From positions 3,782,001 through 3,846,000 of the forward strand of contig NZ_CP053382.1 of the NCBI RefSeq assembly GCF_014931605.1: 64,000 nucleotides of DNA, read 5' to 3'. Under the pieces are notes generated by a model that did no database searches, was not told the origin of the DNA, and saw only the letters and a list, made by a program, of their open reading frames with translations. Made by a program: the position numbers and the translations under genes. Every line of letters begins with the position of its first letter. Position 1 is the stretch's first letter. Source of the stretch: Halomonas sp. MCCC 1A13316. Lineage in GTDB: Bacteria > Pseudomonadota > Gammaproteobacteria > Pseudomonadales > Halomonadaceae. Positions 32,942 through 41,420 of this stretch are shown here, piece after piece.

Positions 32942-34186
32942 ATGACCGACTCCCAGGACTCCGTGACAGCGCGCCTCCAGGACGGCACTTTCAGCGGCCC
33001 CCATCAAGTCGTTGAGGTGGGCGAGACCCGCTACACCCTGCTGGGCACCGCTCACGTCTCGGCCGAGAGCGCCGACGACGTACGCCGCCTGATTCGCTCC
33101 GGTGAATTCGACGCCGTGGCCATCGAACTGTGCGACGCACGCCACCATAATCTCAGTAACCCCGATGCCTTGGCCCAGCAGGACCTGTTCGAGATATTCC
33201 GTCGGGGCAAGGCCGGCATGGTCGCGGCCAACCTGGCACTGGGGGCGTTCCAGCAGCGAGTTGCCGAGCAGTCCGGCATCGAGCCCGGCGCCGAGATGCG
33301 TGCCGCCCTGGAGGAGGCGCGCCACCACGACCTGCCGCTGTTACTGATCGACCGTGACGTGGGGGTCACGCTCAAGCGCATCTACAGCAACGTGCCGTGG
33401 TGGCAACGTATGTCCCTGTTCACCGGCCTGCTGGGCAGCGTGATGTCGCGCCAGGAGATCAAGCCGGAGGAGATCGAGCGCCTCAAGGAAGGCGATGTGC
33501 TGGAGTCGACGTTCAGCGAGTTCGCTGCCGAGTCCGAGACGCTCTATACGCCGCTCATCTCGGAGCGCGATCGCTACATGGTGCTGCGCCTGGCGGAGCA
33601 GGCCCCTCCCGGACGCTACCGTAACGTACTGGTGGTGATCGGCGCCGGGCACATGAAAGGCATGGTCGAGCATTTCAGCGCCCCTCTGCCCGCCGAACCC
33701 GAAGTCGAGCGCCAACGCCTGGAAACCACCCCGCCGCCTTCGAAACTGTGGCGCGCGCTACCCTGGCTGATCACGGCGCTGGTGCTGATCGGTTTCGCCA
33801 TCGGCTTCTCGCGCAATACCGACCTCGGCTGGCAACTGGTCGTCGAGTGGTTCCTGATCAATGGCTTGCTGTCGGGTCTAGCCACGCTCATCGCCTTGGC
33901 CCACCCGATCACCGTCGTGGCGACCATGTTCGCCGCCCCGCTCACCTCGCTCAATCCCACCATCGGTGCCGGTTTCGTTGCCGCCGGGGTCGAGCTATGG
34001 CTGCGCAAGCCCAAGGTGCGAGATTTCTCGATGCTGCGCCACGACGTCACCGAGTTGAAGGGGTGGTGGCGCAACCGAGTCTCGCGCACGCTGCTGGTGT
34101 TCCTGTTCGCCACCCTGGGCTCCGCCGCGGGTACCTGGATCGCCGGCTTCCGTATCGCCGGAGCATTGCTGGGGAGCACCGCCTAG
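32942..34186 (+). CDS. TraB/PrgY-family membrane protein
   Basis: Family named after enterococcal pheromone-shutdown protein TraB, with wide distribution and unclear role; related to the Tiki/GumN protease fold. The 414-residue product starts with LLGTAHVSAESADDV and AIELCDARHHNL, the TraB signature with His and Glu that are proposed metal or catalytic residues, continues with DLPLLLIDRDVGVTLKRIY and VIGAGHMKGM, and ends with three or four membrane helices at about 275-410. ATG 32942 gives MTDSQD; an upstream extension to 32882 is basic and unconserved. It lies 78 bp behind trkH. Confidence 0.85.
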   Translation: MTDSQDSVTARLQDGTFSGPHQVVEVGETRYTLLGTAHVSAESADDVRRLIRSGEFDAVAIELCDARHHNLSNPDALAQQDLFEIFRRGKAGMVAANLALGAFQQRVAEQSGIEPGAEMRAALEEARHHDLPLLLIDRDVGVTLKRIYSNVPWWQRMSLFTGLLGSVMSRQEIKPEEIERLKEGDVLESTFSEFAAESETLYTPLISERDRYMVLRLAEQAPPGRYRNVLVVIGAGHMKGMVEHFSAPLPAEPEVERQRLETTPPPSKLWRALPWLITALVLIGFAIGFSRNTDLGWQLVVEWFLINGLLSGLATLIALAHPITVVATMFAAPLTSLNPTIGAGFVAAGVELWLRKPKVRDFSMLRHDVTELKGWWRNRVSRTLLVFLFATLGSAAGTWIAGFRIAGALLGSTA

Positions 34187-34188
34187 GC

Positions 34189-34614
34189 TCAAGCCTCCTC
34201 GCCGGCCTGACCTTCCCCCGGGTCGCTTCGTTCGGCCCGGGAGAAGGCCTCGATGACCTGGGCCACCACCTTGCGCCGCTCTACCGGCAGGGCTAGATAG
34301 CGCTGCAGCACGCGGCGTTCCTCGGCGCTGACCGAAGCGTCCCAGGTGCCGCGCGGCTCGCTCACTCGATAGCCGCCGCCTTCACCGAAGCGCAGCGTCT
34401 GGGGCTCGACCCCGAGCCATTCGGCCAGCACCTGCAGCTTCTCCTGCTGCGGCAGGGTCTCCCCGCATAGCCATCGCCGAACGCCTTGCAACGTCACGGG
34501 TTTTCCCCAATAGCGCAGGTTGAATTCCCGCTCGAGTACGGCAGGGCGCGGTTCGTAGCCGGCAGCGCGCATGGCGTCGGCCAGCCGCTCGGCAAAGGCA
34601 GATTTCTCATTCAT
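34189..34614 (-). CDS. XRE-like helix-turn-helix regulator
   Basis: The 141-residue product has an N-terminal HTH (residues about 5-75) with FAERLADAMRAAGYEP, YWGKPVTLQGVRRWLCGETLPQQEKLQ and LAEWLGVEPQTL, typical of phage-type or Arc-like small regulators that use an XRE fold. The C-terminus is a helical, acidic region (VSAEERRVLQRYLALPVERRKVV). No ligand domain is visible. It is convergent with the TraB gene (2-bp gap) and divergent from the GGDEF gene, with a palindrome in the shared upstream region. Target unknown. Confidence 0.78.
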   Translation of the reverse strand: MNEKSAFAERLADAMRAAGYEPRPAVLEREFNLRYWGKPVTLQGVRRWLCGETLPQQEKLQVLAEWLGVEPQTLRFGEGGGYRVSEPRGTWDASVSAEERRVLQRYLALPVERRKVVAQVIEAFSRAERSDPGEGQAGEEA

Positions 34615-34650
34615 GGAAGGAATGTGCCGTGCATACCGAACTTGCGGTTA

Positions 34651-34660
34651 AACCTAGGTT
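34651..34660. promoter_or_regulatory. Palindrome upstream of the HTH gene
   Basis: AACCTAGGTT is a perfect 10-bp palindrome 37 bp in front of the HTH regulator and 140 bp in front of the divergent GGDEF gene. It is a natural candidate operator for the HTH protein, unproven. Confidence 0.35.
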
Positions 34661-34799
34661 GATATGAATCGACAACAAATGGTTTACTCTCATCATGTCG
34701 GAAGCCCTCGCGCACCATGCCGACCATCCTGATTGGCAGACACGCAGAAGGGGGACGGCAGCCACTCCAGCTGCCGGCTAAACACAACAGGGAAACACC

Positions 34800-36230
34800 A
34801 TGCCGGACTCGCTTGATAGGGAACTCGATGCGAGCATCTGCCCGTCTGCACCGCCCCTCTTTGATGCGGTGCAGCCGCATGGCTGCCTCATTGCTCTGGA
34901 CAGCGACTGGCAAGGTGTGTGCCTGGCCAGCGCCAATCTTTCTCGCTTCTTCGGCATGTCGCCCGCCGCAGCCCTTGGGCAACCGCCCGAAGAGGTGCTG
35001 GGTGTCGATACCGTCACGAGCCTGGCGATGACACTGGCTAAGGGACTTCCCGGCATGACTATCCTTTCTCGCCAGGCGGATGTCTCCGCGCGGCATCTCT
35101 ACGTCTCCACGCATGTGGCAGAAGCTCATGTGATCCTCGAAGTGGAGCCCCAGGAGGGGAAAGGCCATGATCTGCCGGGGCTCGGCTACGCCTGGGGGAT
35201 GCGTATCGCCCGGGCCAGCAGCGTCAACGAACTCTACGACCTATTGCTACGGGCACTGCATGCGCTGACCGGTTTCGAATCTTGCACTCTCTATAGCCAT
35301 GAGTATGGCGGACGCAGCATACGGCTGGGCCAGGAAGGTACGCTTCACGAACCTTTTCCCAGCGAAGTGAGCCGCTGCGTCAGCGCACCGCTGATGCTAA
35401 TCGACAGCCAGGCGGAACCGATCGAGCTACTCGCGATGCCAGGCCCTCTTCCGGACCTGTCGCGCTGCCCTCTGTGCCTGCCACCGCCTTTGCTACGCAC
35501 CTGGCTGACCGGCCGGCAGGCCCGCGCGGCGCTGATCCTCGACCTCGGCGAGACGACGCCAAGCCGGTGCCAGGTAATATGTCGGGATCGCCAGCCATGT
35601 CATCTCGCCCCGCCGCGGCGGCAACAATTGCTGCAGCTTGTCCAACTGGCCGCGCTGCGCGAAGCGTTGCTCCACGAGAAGCGCGAGACTCGGCATCGTC
35701 ACCGCCTGCTGCACGAACGCAATACTAGGCTGCAGTGGCTGGCCTACACCGATCCGTTGACCCAGGTGGCAAACCGTCATCGCATCGAACAGGTGCTCGA
35801 AGCCGAGCTGGCGATAGCCAGTCGGAACGCCAGCCCCTTGGCACTGCTGTTGCTCGATGTAGATCACTTCAAAGTGATCAACGATACCCATGGCCATGAA
35901 GTGGGCGATCGAGTGCTACGCCGAGTCGCCCAGGAAACTCAGTCACGGCTGCGCGACAGCGATCACCTGGGCCGCTGGGGCGGCGAGGAGTTCGTCGTCA
36001 TCGTTCCCGGCTGCGACCTGGCCCAGGCACAAGAACTGGCCTGCCGATTGTGTCACGACTTCACCCATTGCCGCATCGAGCCCGTGGGGCAAGTCACCGC
36101 CAGCTTCGGTGTTGCCGTCCATCAGCCCGGAGACACCTCCAGGAAGCTGGTGCAACGCGCCGATCATGCCATGTATCGCGCCAAGCGAGCAGGGCGTGCC
36201 TGCGTGCGAACCCAGGAAGCCGACGAGTGA
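34800..36230 (+). CDS. Phytochrome-like PAS-GAF diguanylate cyclase
   Basis: Predicted c-di-GMP synthase with a reduced phytochrome-type sensor. The 476-residue product has a PAS_2-like domain (about 10-118) with VQPHGCLIALD, matching the IQPHG motif of bacteriophytochromes, and C14 placed 13 residues before H27, near the biliverdin cysteine position of bacterial phytochromes. A GAF-like domain follows (143-290; LTGFESCTLY, later CRDRQPCHLAPP), but the phytochrome DIP motif reads EVS and the CHH motif reads CRD. The PHY domain is absent. A coiled linker (290-312) leads to a complete GGDEF domain (313-470) with active-site GGEEF (394-398) and inhibitory site RDSD (385-388). Catalysis is likely; light sensing is doubtful. 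Confidence 0.85.
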   Translation: MPDSLDRELDASICPSAPPLFDAVQPHGCLIALDSDWQGVCLASANLSRFFGMSPAAALGQPPEEVLGVDTVTSLAMTLAKGLPGMTILSRQADVSARHLYVSTHVAEAHVILEVEPQEGKGHDLPGLGYAWGMRIARASSVNELYDLLLRALHALTGFESCTLYSHEYGGRSIRLGQEGTLHEPFPSEVSRCVSAPLMLIDSQAEPIELLAMPGPLPDLSRCPLCLPPPLLRTWLTGRQARAALILDLGETTPSRCQVICRDRQPCHLAPPRRQQLLQLVQLAALREALLHEKRETRHRHRLLHERNTRLQWLAYTDPLTQVANRHRIEQVLEAELAIASRNASPLALLLLDVDHFKVINDTHGHEVGDRVLRRVAQETQSRLRDSDHLGRWGGEEFVVIVPGCDLAQAQELACRLCHDFTHCRIEPVGQVTASFGVAVHQPGDTSRKLVQRADHAMYRAKRAGRACVRTQEADE

Positions 36231-36237
36231 CTGCACT

Positions 36238-36990
36238 CTACTCGGTGCGATATGCCATTAAGCGGCGCATCGCCGAGGTCGGCTGTTCGATCTTTTCATA
36301 GCGGCGGCTGGCGTCGTAACTGACGTTGAAAGCGTCGAAGTAGTCGTCCAGTACGAGGGCCGCCTCGAGGTCGCCGCTCTGGCGCAACAGCTCGACGGCC
36401 ACTTCAGCGGTACATAGGTGAGCCTGCGACGCCGGCTTGCGCAGTCGGTAACGGGTCACACGTGAAGTGGCCAGCGGCAGCACCGGTAACCGATCGAGAT
36501 AGGGGCTCTTGCGAAAGATGCGCCGCGCCTGACGCCAAGTGCCATCGAGCAGAATGAACACAGGTATTCTGCCGCTGGCCTTGACCTCACCAACGGCCTC
36601 AATGCCCACCACCCGGTCGGCGTAGTCGGGCTGATCGTCGGGGAAGACCACGAAGGGGGCAAAGCGCGGGTCGTCGAGCAGCGCCAGCAATCGTGGATCC
36701 GGCGCCGTACGATACCAGGTGAAGACCTCGGTCGCCGGCAGCACGTCGCAGATCAAGCGCCCGGTATTGGTCGGCTTGAAGTGCTCGAGCGGGTGGGTGA
36801 TCAGCCACACGCGCGCCTCGCTCTCGGCGCTGGCCTGGTAGGGACAGAGACAGTTCAATACCGGCAGTTGGCAGCCCGGGCAGCGCTCGGTGAAGCTGCC
36901 CCGCGCCTTGAACTCGCGTCGCGGCGGGCGGGGATGCCCTGTCGCAGGGTCGCGCTCGGAAAGGTCGGCCTGGCAAGGCTCGTCCAGCAT
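36238..36990 (-). CDS. tapT: DTW-domain tRNA-uridine aminocarboxypropyltransferase (TapT-like)
   Basis: DTW proteins such as E. coli TapT (YfiP) transfer the aminocarboxypropyl group of SAM to U47 of tRNA (acp3U). The 250-residue product has the zinc-type cysteines CPGCQLPVLNCLC (near 37-49), TNTGRL typical of SAM contact and the name-giving motif as DGTWRQAR (near 150). ATG 36990 is taken; an in-frame GTG at 36996 is the alternative. It is 51 bp downstream of the sirtuin gene on the same strand. Confidence 0.88.
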   Translation of the reverse strand: MLDEPCQADLSERDPATGHPRPPRREFKARGSFTERCPGCQLPVLNCLCPYQASAESEARVWLITHPLEHFKPTNTGRLICDVLPATEVFTWYRTAPDPRLLALLDDPRFAPFVVFPDDQPDYADRVVGIEAVGEVKASGRIPVFILLDGTWRQARRIFRKSPYLDRLPVLPLATSRVTRYRLRKPASQAHLCTAEVAVELLRQSGDLEAALVLDDYFDAFNVSYDASRRYEKIEQPTSAMRRLMAYRTE

Positions 36991-37041
36991 GTTCACGTAT
37001 CCAGGGGCGGCGAGGGGCCATATTCTAGCACGCCCTAGCCG

Positions 37042-37776
37042 TCAGCCAACCAGGGTTTGCGGCACCCATAGCCTCCCTGCCCGCTGCCAGTGCCGCACCA
37101 GGGCCGGCACTCCCTTGCCGGCAGGCAGGCTGATGCGGGTCACCCCCGGCGGTGCCAGCGCTTCGGCTTCGGGATCCACCAGTACGCTGGGCGCGTCCAG
37201 CGGCGTGTGCTCGAGCAGCGAGGCGGCCGGCATCACCGCCAGCGAAGTCCCCACCACCAGCAACAGGTCTGCCCCGCCGACGATCTCGCAGGCGTCAGGG
37301 AAATGCGGCACGCTTTCACCGAACCACACCACGTCGGGGCGCAACTGGCTGCCCTTGTCGCAAATGTCACCCAGCGCGATCCCGCCGCGTGGCAGCGGGT
37401 ACTGCATGCGAGCATCCACCGTGGAGCGTGCCTTGAGGATTTCGCCATGCAAGTGCAGCACGCTGCGCGAGCCGGCGCGCTCGTGCAGGTCATCGATGTT
37501 CTGGGTGATGATACTGACGCGAAAGCCCTGCTGCTCCAGCGCCGCCAACGCCTTGTGGGCGGCGTTGGGGCGCGCCCGGCGCACCTGCTCGCGGCGCAGG
37601 TTGTAGAACTGCAGCACGCGGGCGGGATCGCGCCGCCACGCTGCGGGCGTGGCGACCTCCTCGATGGGGTGCTCGGCCCATAGGCCATCGCCGGCGCGAA
37701 AGGTCTGGATGCCGCTTTCGGCGCTGATGCCCGAGCCGGTGAAAACCACCAGGTGGGGTCGCCTGTCGTCTGCCAT
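37042..37776 (-). CDS. cobB: NAD-dependent protein deacylase (sirtuin), class III signature, no zinc cysteines
   Basis: Sirtuins remove acyl groups from lysines using NAD+. The 244-residue product has the NAD motif GSGISAESGIQTFR (14-27), catalytic TQNIDDLHERAG and H110 in LHLHGE. Y58 and R61 (FYNLRR) match the Tyr-x-x-Arg signature of desuccinylase/demalonylase sirtuins such as SIRT5 and E. coli CobB. The usual zinc ribbon is missing: between H110 and LRPDVVWFGE only one cysteine remains. ATG 37776 follows GAGGAG. It lies 33 bp behind aceK and ahead of tapT. Expected substrates are acylated metabolic enzymes (inference). Confidence 0.9.
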   Translation of the reverse strand: MADDRRPHLVVFTGSGISAESGIQTFRAGDGLWAEHPIEEVATPAAWRRDPARVLQFYNLRREQVRRARPNAAHKALAALEQQGFRVSIITQNIDDLHERAGSRSVLHLHGEILKARSTVDARMQYPLPRGGIALGDICDKGSQLRPDVVWFGESVPHFPDACEIVGGADLLLVVGTSLAVMPAASLLEHTPLDAPSVLVDPEAEALAPPGVTRISLPAGKGVPALVRHWQRAGRLWVPQTLVG

Positions 37777-37809
37777 ACATCTCCTCACGTCGTCGCACTG
37801 GCCCCGGCG

Positions 37810-39555
37810 CTAGTAGACCAGACCGTTCTCCTCGCTGGCGCTGAAGCGCTGCTTGTTACGATAGGGATAGACGTCGATCACGCGCCCGTCGACGATCGCC
37901 TGCTGCAGCCCCTTCCAGTAGTCGGCATCGAACAGCTCCGGATGCAGCTGGTAGAAGAGCTTGCGCAATTTGAGGTCGGCGAACAGGAACGGTCCGAACT
38001 CCTCGGGGAAAATATCATTGGGTCCCACCGAGTACCAAGGCTCACCGGACAGCTCCTGCTCCGGATACATCGGCTCGGGAATGTGACGGAAGTTGCACTC
38101 GGTGAGATAGCACACCTCATCGTAGTCGTAGAAGATCACCCGCCCATGGCGGGTGACACCGAAGTTCTTCAGCAGCATGTCGCCGGGGAAGATGTTGGCC
38201 GCGGCCATCTGCTTGATGGCGTTGCCATAGTCCTTGAGCACCGCGCGGCTCTCCTCCTCGCCGATCTGCTCCAGATAGAGATTGAGCGGCGTCATCATGC
38301 GCTCGGTATAGCAGTGCTTGATGATCACCTTGTCCCCCCTGAGATATACCGTGGAAGGCGCCACCTCCAGCAGGTGTTCGAGGCATTCGGGCGAGAAATG
38401 ATCCTGGCGTGCGATGAAGTTGGAAAACTCCTGGGTATCGGCCATGCGCCCGACCCGGTCGTGGCGCTTCACCAGCCGGTACTTCTCGCGTACGGTGTCG
38501 TGGCTCATCTCCTTGGAGGGATCGAAGCGGTCCTTGATGATCTTGAACACGGTGCGAAACGAAGGCAGCACGAATACCGCCATGACCATGCCGCGCACGC
38601 CCGGGGCAATGATGAACTTGTCCTCGCGCTTGGCCACCTGGCGGTTGAGCGCGCGGAAGAATTCGGTCTTGCCATGCTTGAAGAAGCCGATCGCCGAGTA
38701 GAGTTCGCCCTCCGGTTTGTCGGGCATCAGCTGCTGCAGGTAATCGACGAACTCGCCCGGCACCTGTACCTCGACCTGAAAGTAGGCGCGGGTGAAGGAG
38801 AAGATGATCGAGACCTCGTCCGATTCGATCAGCACAGTATCCAGGTGTAGCCCTTCGCCCTGCTCGTGCAGGATCGGCAGCACCAGCGGCACCTGTTCGC
38901 CATCGCCACGGACCCGCCCCACCAGGTAGGCCCCCTTGTTGCGGTAGAACACGCTCTTGAGCAGCTCGATCTCGGCGTCCGGCGCCGCGAGGATCGCCGG
39001 GGGCAGATGGCCGCTCAGGAACTCGCCGCCCAGCCGTACGTCCCGCTCCAGATCGTCGAAGGGGGTCTCGAAGGGTGCCTCGGTCAGCGCCCAGCGAACC
39101 GCCGCCTCCCAGTCACCCTCGACGGGCATGCGGTGGCAGGGCTCGAGACCCGAATGGTGGGCTGCGGCGTCCCGCGAGCTGTAGACGAACATCCAGTCGT
39201 TGCGGATGTGACGATGGTGAAAGATCGAGCAGAACAGTGAGTTGAAATAGGTCTCGGCCAGTTCGTAGTCGAGCCGCTCGCTGATCAGTTCAGCATAGTG
39301 GTTGCGCGCCTCGCGCCAGCATTCGCAGTGCGTCAGATCGTCCTCGTCCAGCGCGCGCTGTAACCGCCCCAAGGTCTCGCCGACCTTCTCCTCGTAGAGA
39401 TTGATGCGCTCGGCCGAGGCCTGCTGAGCCTCGCGCCAGGCGGCATCGCGAAAGCGCCGGCTGGCATCCGCGGTGATCTCCTTGAAGCGGGTACGGTACT
39501 CGTCGAAACCATGCAGGATGGTGGCGGCGAGGCGGTAGGCGGGGGAATGCTTCAT
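37810..39555 (-). CDS. aceK: Isocitrate dehydrogenase kinase/phosphatase
   Basis: Bifunctional switch that phosphorylates and dephosphorylates isocitrate dehydrogenase, sending carbon to the glyoxylate bypass on acetate or fatty acids. The 581-residue product (E. coli 578) contains the AceK regulatory N-half and a protein-kinase-like C-half with the catalytic-loop-type GDMLLKNFGVTRHGRVIFYDYDEV (near 455-480). ATG 39555 (MKHSPAYRLAATIL) is the family start; the open frame further upstream is not conserved. It is not next to aceA or aceB here; instead a sirtuin follows after 33 bp. A 185-bp gap separates it from the divergent glycosyltransferase. Confidence 0.96.
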   Translation of the reverse strand: MKHSPAYRLAATILHGFDEYRTRFKEITADASRRFRDAAWREAQQASAERINLYEEKVGETLGRLQRALDEDDLTHCECWREARNHYAELISERLDYELAETYFNSLFCSIFHHRHIRNDWMFVYSSRDAAAHHSGLEPCHRMPVEGDWEAAVRWALTEAPFETPFDDLERDVRLGGEFLSGHLPPAILAAPDAEIELLKSVFYRNKGAYLVGRVRGDGEQVPLVLPILHEQGEGLHLDTVLIESDEVSIIFSFTRAYFQVEVQVPGEFVDYLQQLMPDKPEGELYSAIGFFKHGKTEFFRALNRQVAKREDKFIIAPGVRGMVMAVFVLPSFRTVFKIIKDRFDPSKEMSHDTVREKYRLVKRHDRVGRMADTQEFSNFIARQDHFSPECLEHLLEVAPSTVYLRGDKVIIKHCYTERMMTPLNLYLEQIGEEESRAVLKDYGNAIKQMAAANIFPGDMLLKNFGVTRHGRVIFYDYDEVCYLTECNFRHIPEPMYPEQELSGEPWYSVGPNDIFPEEFGPFLFADLKLRKLFYQLHPELFDADYWKGLQQAIVDGRVIDVYPYRNKQRFSASEENGLVY

Positions 39556-39740
39556 GGCGGACTCCGGGCAGCGTAAGCCCCCAGCTTCGCTAATTCTCGC
39601 CGACAGCGCGAGCCGACCATGGTGGGGCGCGCTGTAGTTCAACGACACGACCGTCGTCACTCTTTCATCATCGAGCTGTCGCCGGGCCGTCATCCACGGC
39701 TGGCATTCTCGCTCTCAAGCTCCCAGGCAGCGAGGATGCC

Positions 39741-40904
39741 ATGCGAATCTGTCTTGTCAGCGAGACCTGGACGCCCGATATCAACGGGGTCGCCCACACC
39801 CTCACGCAGTTGAGCCAGGAGCTGTTGGCACGGGGCATGTCGCTGCAGCTCATCCGCCCACACCCGGCCGACGCCAATGCCCCGCGGCGCACGCCGGACA
39901 TGCAGGCCGAACTACGGGTACCGGGCATGGCGATACCCGGCTACCACGCCGTGCGCATCGGCATGCCGGCGAAACGGCGTATTCGGCGAATGTGGCAGAA
40001 ACAGCGCCCCGTTGTGGTCTACCTGGCCACTCAAGGCCCGCTGGGTTGGTCGGCGCGGCATGTGGCCAGGCGCATGGGCATTCCACTGGTGGCAGGCTGG
40101 CACACCAACTTTGATCACTATTGCAGCGACTACCGGGTACCCTGGCTGGCTCCGACGCTGATGCGCGGGCTGCGCCACTTTCACAACGGCTGCCGGGCCA
40201 CGTTGGTGCCCACTCGCCAGCAGGCGGATGCGCTCGCCCGCCAGGGCTTTCAGCGGCTCGAGGTAATGGGCCGAGGCATCGACCACCGGCGGCTCGATCC
40301 TGCACTGCGCTGTGCCGAGCTGCGCCGGAGCTGGGGCGTCGACGAACACCGTCCGGTGGCGCTGCACGTCGGTCGACTGGCAGCGGAGAAGAACCTCGCC
40401 CTGTTACGCGAGACCTTCCATGCCATGCGCAGTGCACGCCCCGACATGGCCCAAGTCATCGTCGGCGACGGGCCGGCGCGCCGTTCGCTCGAAAAAGCAC
40501 TGCCTGAGGTGCGCTTTACCGGCTTCATCTCGCCGGAAGCGCTAGCCCGACACTTCGCCAGTGCCGATCTGTTTCTGTTCCCTTCACTCTCGGAAACCTG
40601 GGGCAACGTGGTGCCGGAAGCCATGGCCAGCGGCCTTGCCGTGGTGGCCTACCGTCACGCCGCCGCTGCCGAACTGATCGACAGCGGCATCAACGGCGTG
40701 ACAGTACCCGCCGGTGATGCCGAGGCGTTTCGCGAGGCCGCCGTGACGCTGTGCCAGCAGCCGGCGCGTTACGCCCAGATGGGCCGTGCAGCGCGCCTGC
40801 GCTGCCAGACATGCCGTTGGCCGGCCATTGCCGATATCTTTCTCTCCATTCTCGAGCGAGCCCGGGAGGTGAACCGTGCGTCCACGCACCCTTGCGGTAT
40901 TTGA
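39741..40904 (+). CDS. Family 4 glycosyltransferase
   Basis: Retaining GT-B enzyme, likely acting on a lipid or cell-envelope acceptor (related to MgtA/SqdX-type mannosyl or sulfoquinovosyl transferases). The 387-residue product has an N-terminal domain with NGVAHTLTQLSQELLARG, GWHTNFDHYCSDYRVPWL and an acceptor-side loop, and a C-domain with GRLAAEKNLALL, GDGPARRSLE and the donor motif SLSETWGNVVPEAMASGLAVVA (E-x7-E). A PAP2-type phosphatase overlaps its end by 29 bp (GTG at 40876), so the two are probably cotranslated. The donor sugar is not determinable. Confidence 0.9.
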   Translation: MRICLVSETWTPDINGVAHTLTQLSQELLARGMSLQLIRPHPADANAPRRTPDMQAELRVPGMAIPGYHAVRIGMPAKRRIRRMWQKQRPVVVYLATQGPLGWSARHVARRMGIPLVAGWHTNFDHYCSDYRVPWLAPTLMRGLRHFHNGCRATLVPTRQQADALARQGFQRLEVMGRGIDHRRLDPALRCAELRRSWGVDEHRPVALHVGRLAAEKNLALLRETFHAMRSARPDMAQVIVGDGPARRSLEKALPEVRFTGFISPEALARHFASADLFLFPSLSETWGNVVPEAMASGLAVVAYRHAAAAELIDSGINGVTVPAGDAEAFREAAVTLCQQPARYAQMGRAARLRCQTCRWPAIADIFLSILERAREVNRASTHPCGI

Positions 40905-41418
40905 TCGACTCGACCTGCTCGAGTGGCGCCTCTGCCAGCGCTTCGCCAGCCTCAGCCTGTACGTCCCGTGGCTTGCCACCCTGCGCCTGGCCAGCCGAGT
41001 GGGCGACTGGCCTGTGTGGGTGCTGCTGATCGCCGCTCAGCCGCTGCTCCAACCCCAGGCTGGGCTCGCTCATTTTCTGCAGTACGCTACGACTGGCCTC
41101 ATCGCCGTTGCCGTCTACCGCCTGATCAAGACCCGCCTGTGCCGGGAGCGCCCCTTCATCACCTTCGTCAACATCATCCAGTGTGGCGAGCCGGCCCGCG
41201 ACCGCTACAGCTTCCCCAGCGGGCATACCATGCATGCGGTGATGTTCTGCGTACTGACCGCCGCTCATGCTCCCTGGTTACTGCCACTGCTGGTGCCGCT
41301 GGCGCTACTCATCGCAATGTCGCGGGTCGGGCTCGGCCTGCATTACATCAGCGACGTGGCTGCCGGTGCCGCCATCGGCTACGTGTTCGCCCTGGCCAGC
41401 CTCTACCTGGCAGGCTGA
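40876..41418 (+). CDS. PAP2-superfamily membrane phosphatase
   Basis: Lipid-phosphate phosphatase, possibly acting on undecaprenyl pyrophosphate or phosphatidic acid. The 180-residue product has the three PAP2 motifs KTRLCRERPF, SFPSGHTMH and SRVGLGLHYISDVAAG, set among four or five membrane helices. It begins with GTG 40876 (SD GGGAGGTG, 40863-40870) inside the glycosyltransferase gene, overlapping by 29 bp. The overlap argues for a shared pathway on a membrane lipid. Confidence 0.88.
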   Translation: MRPRTLAVFDRLDLLEWRLCQRFASLSLYVPWLATLRLASRVGDWPVWVLLIAAQPLLQPQAGLAHFLQYATTGLIAVAVYRLIKTRLCRERPFITFVNIIQCGEPARDRYSFPSGHTMHAVMFCVLTAAHAPWLLPLLVPLALLIAMSRVGLGLHYISDVAAGAAIGYVFALASLYLAG

Positions 41419-41420
41419 TG

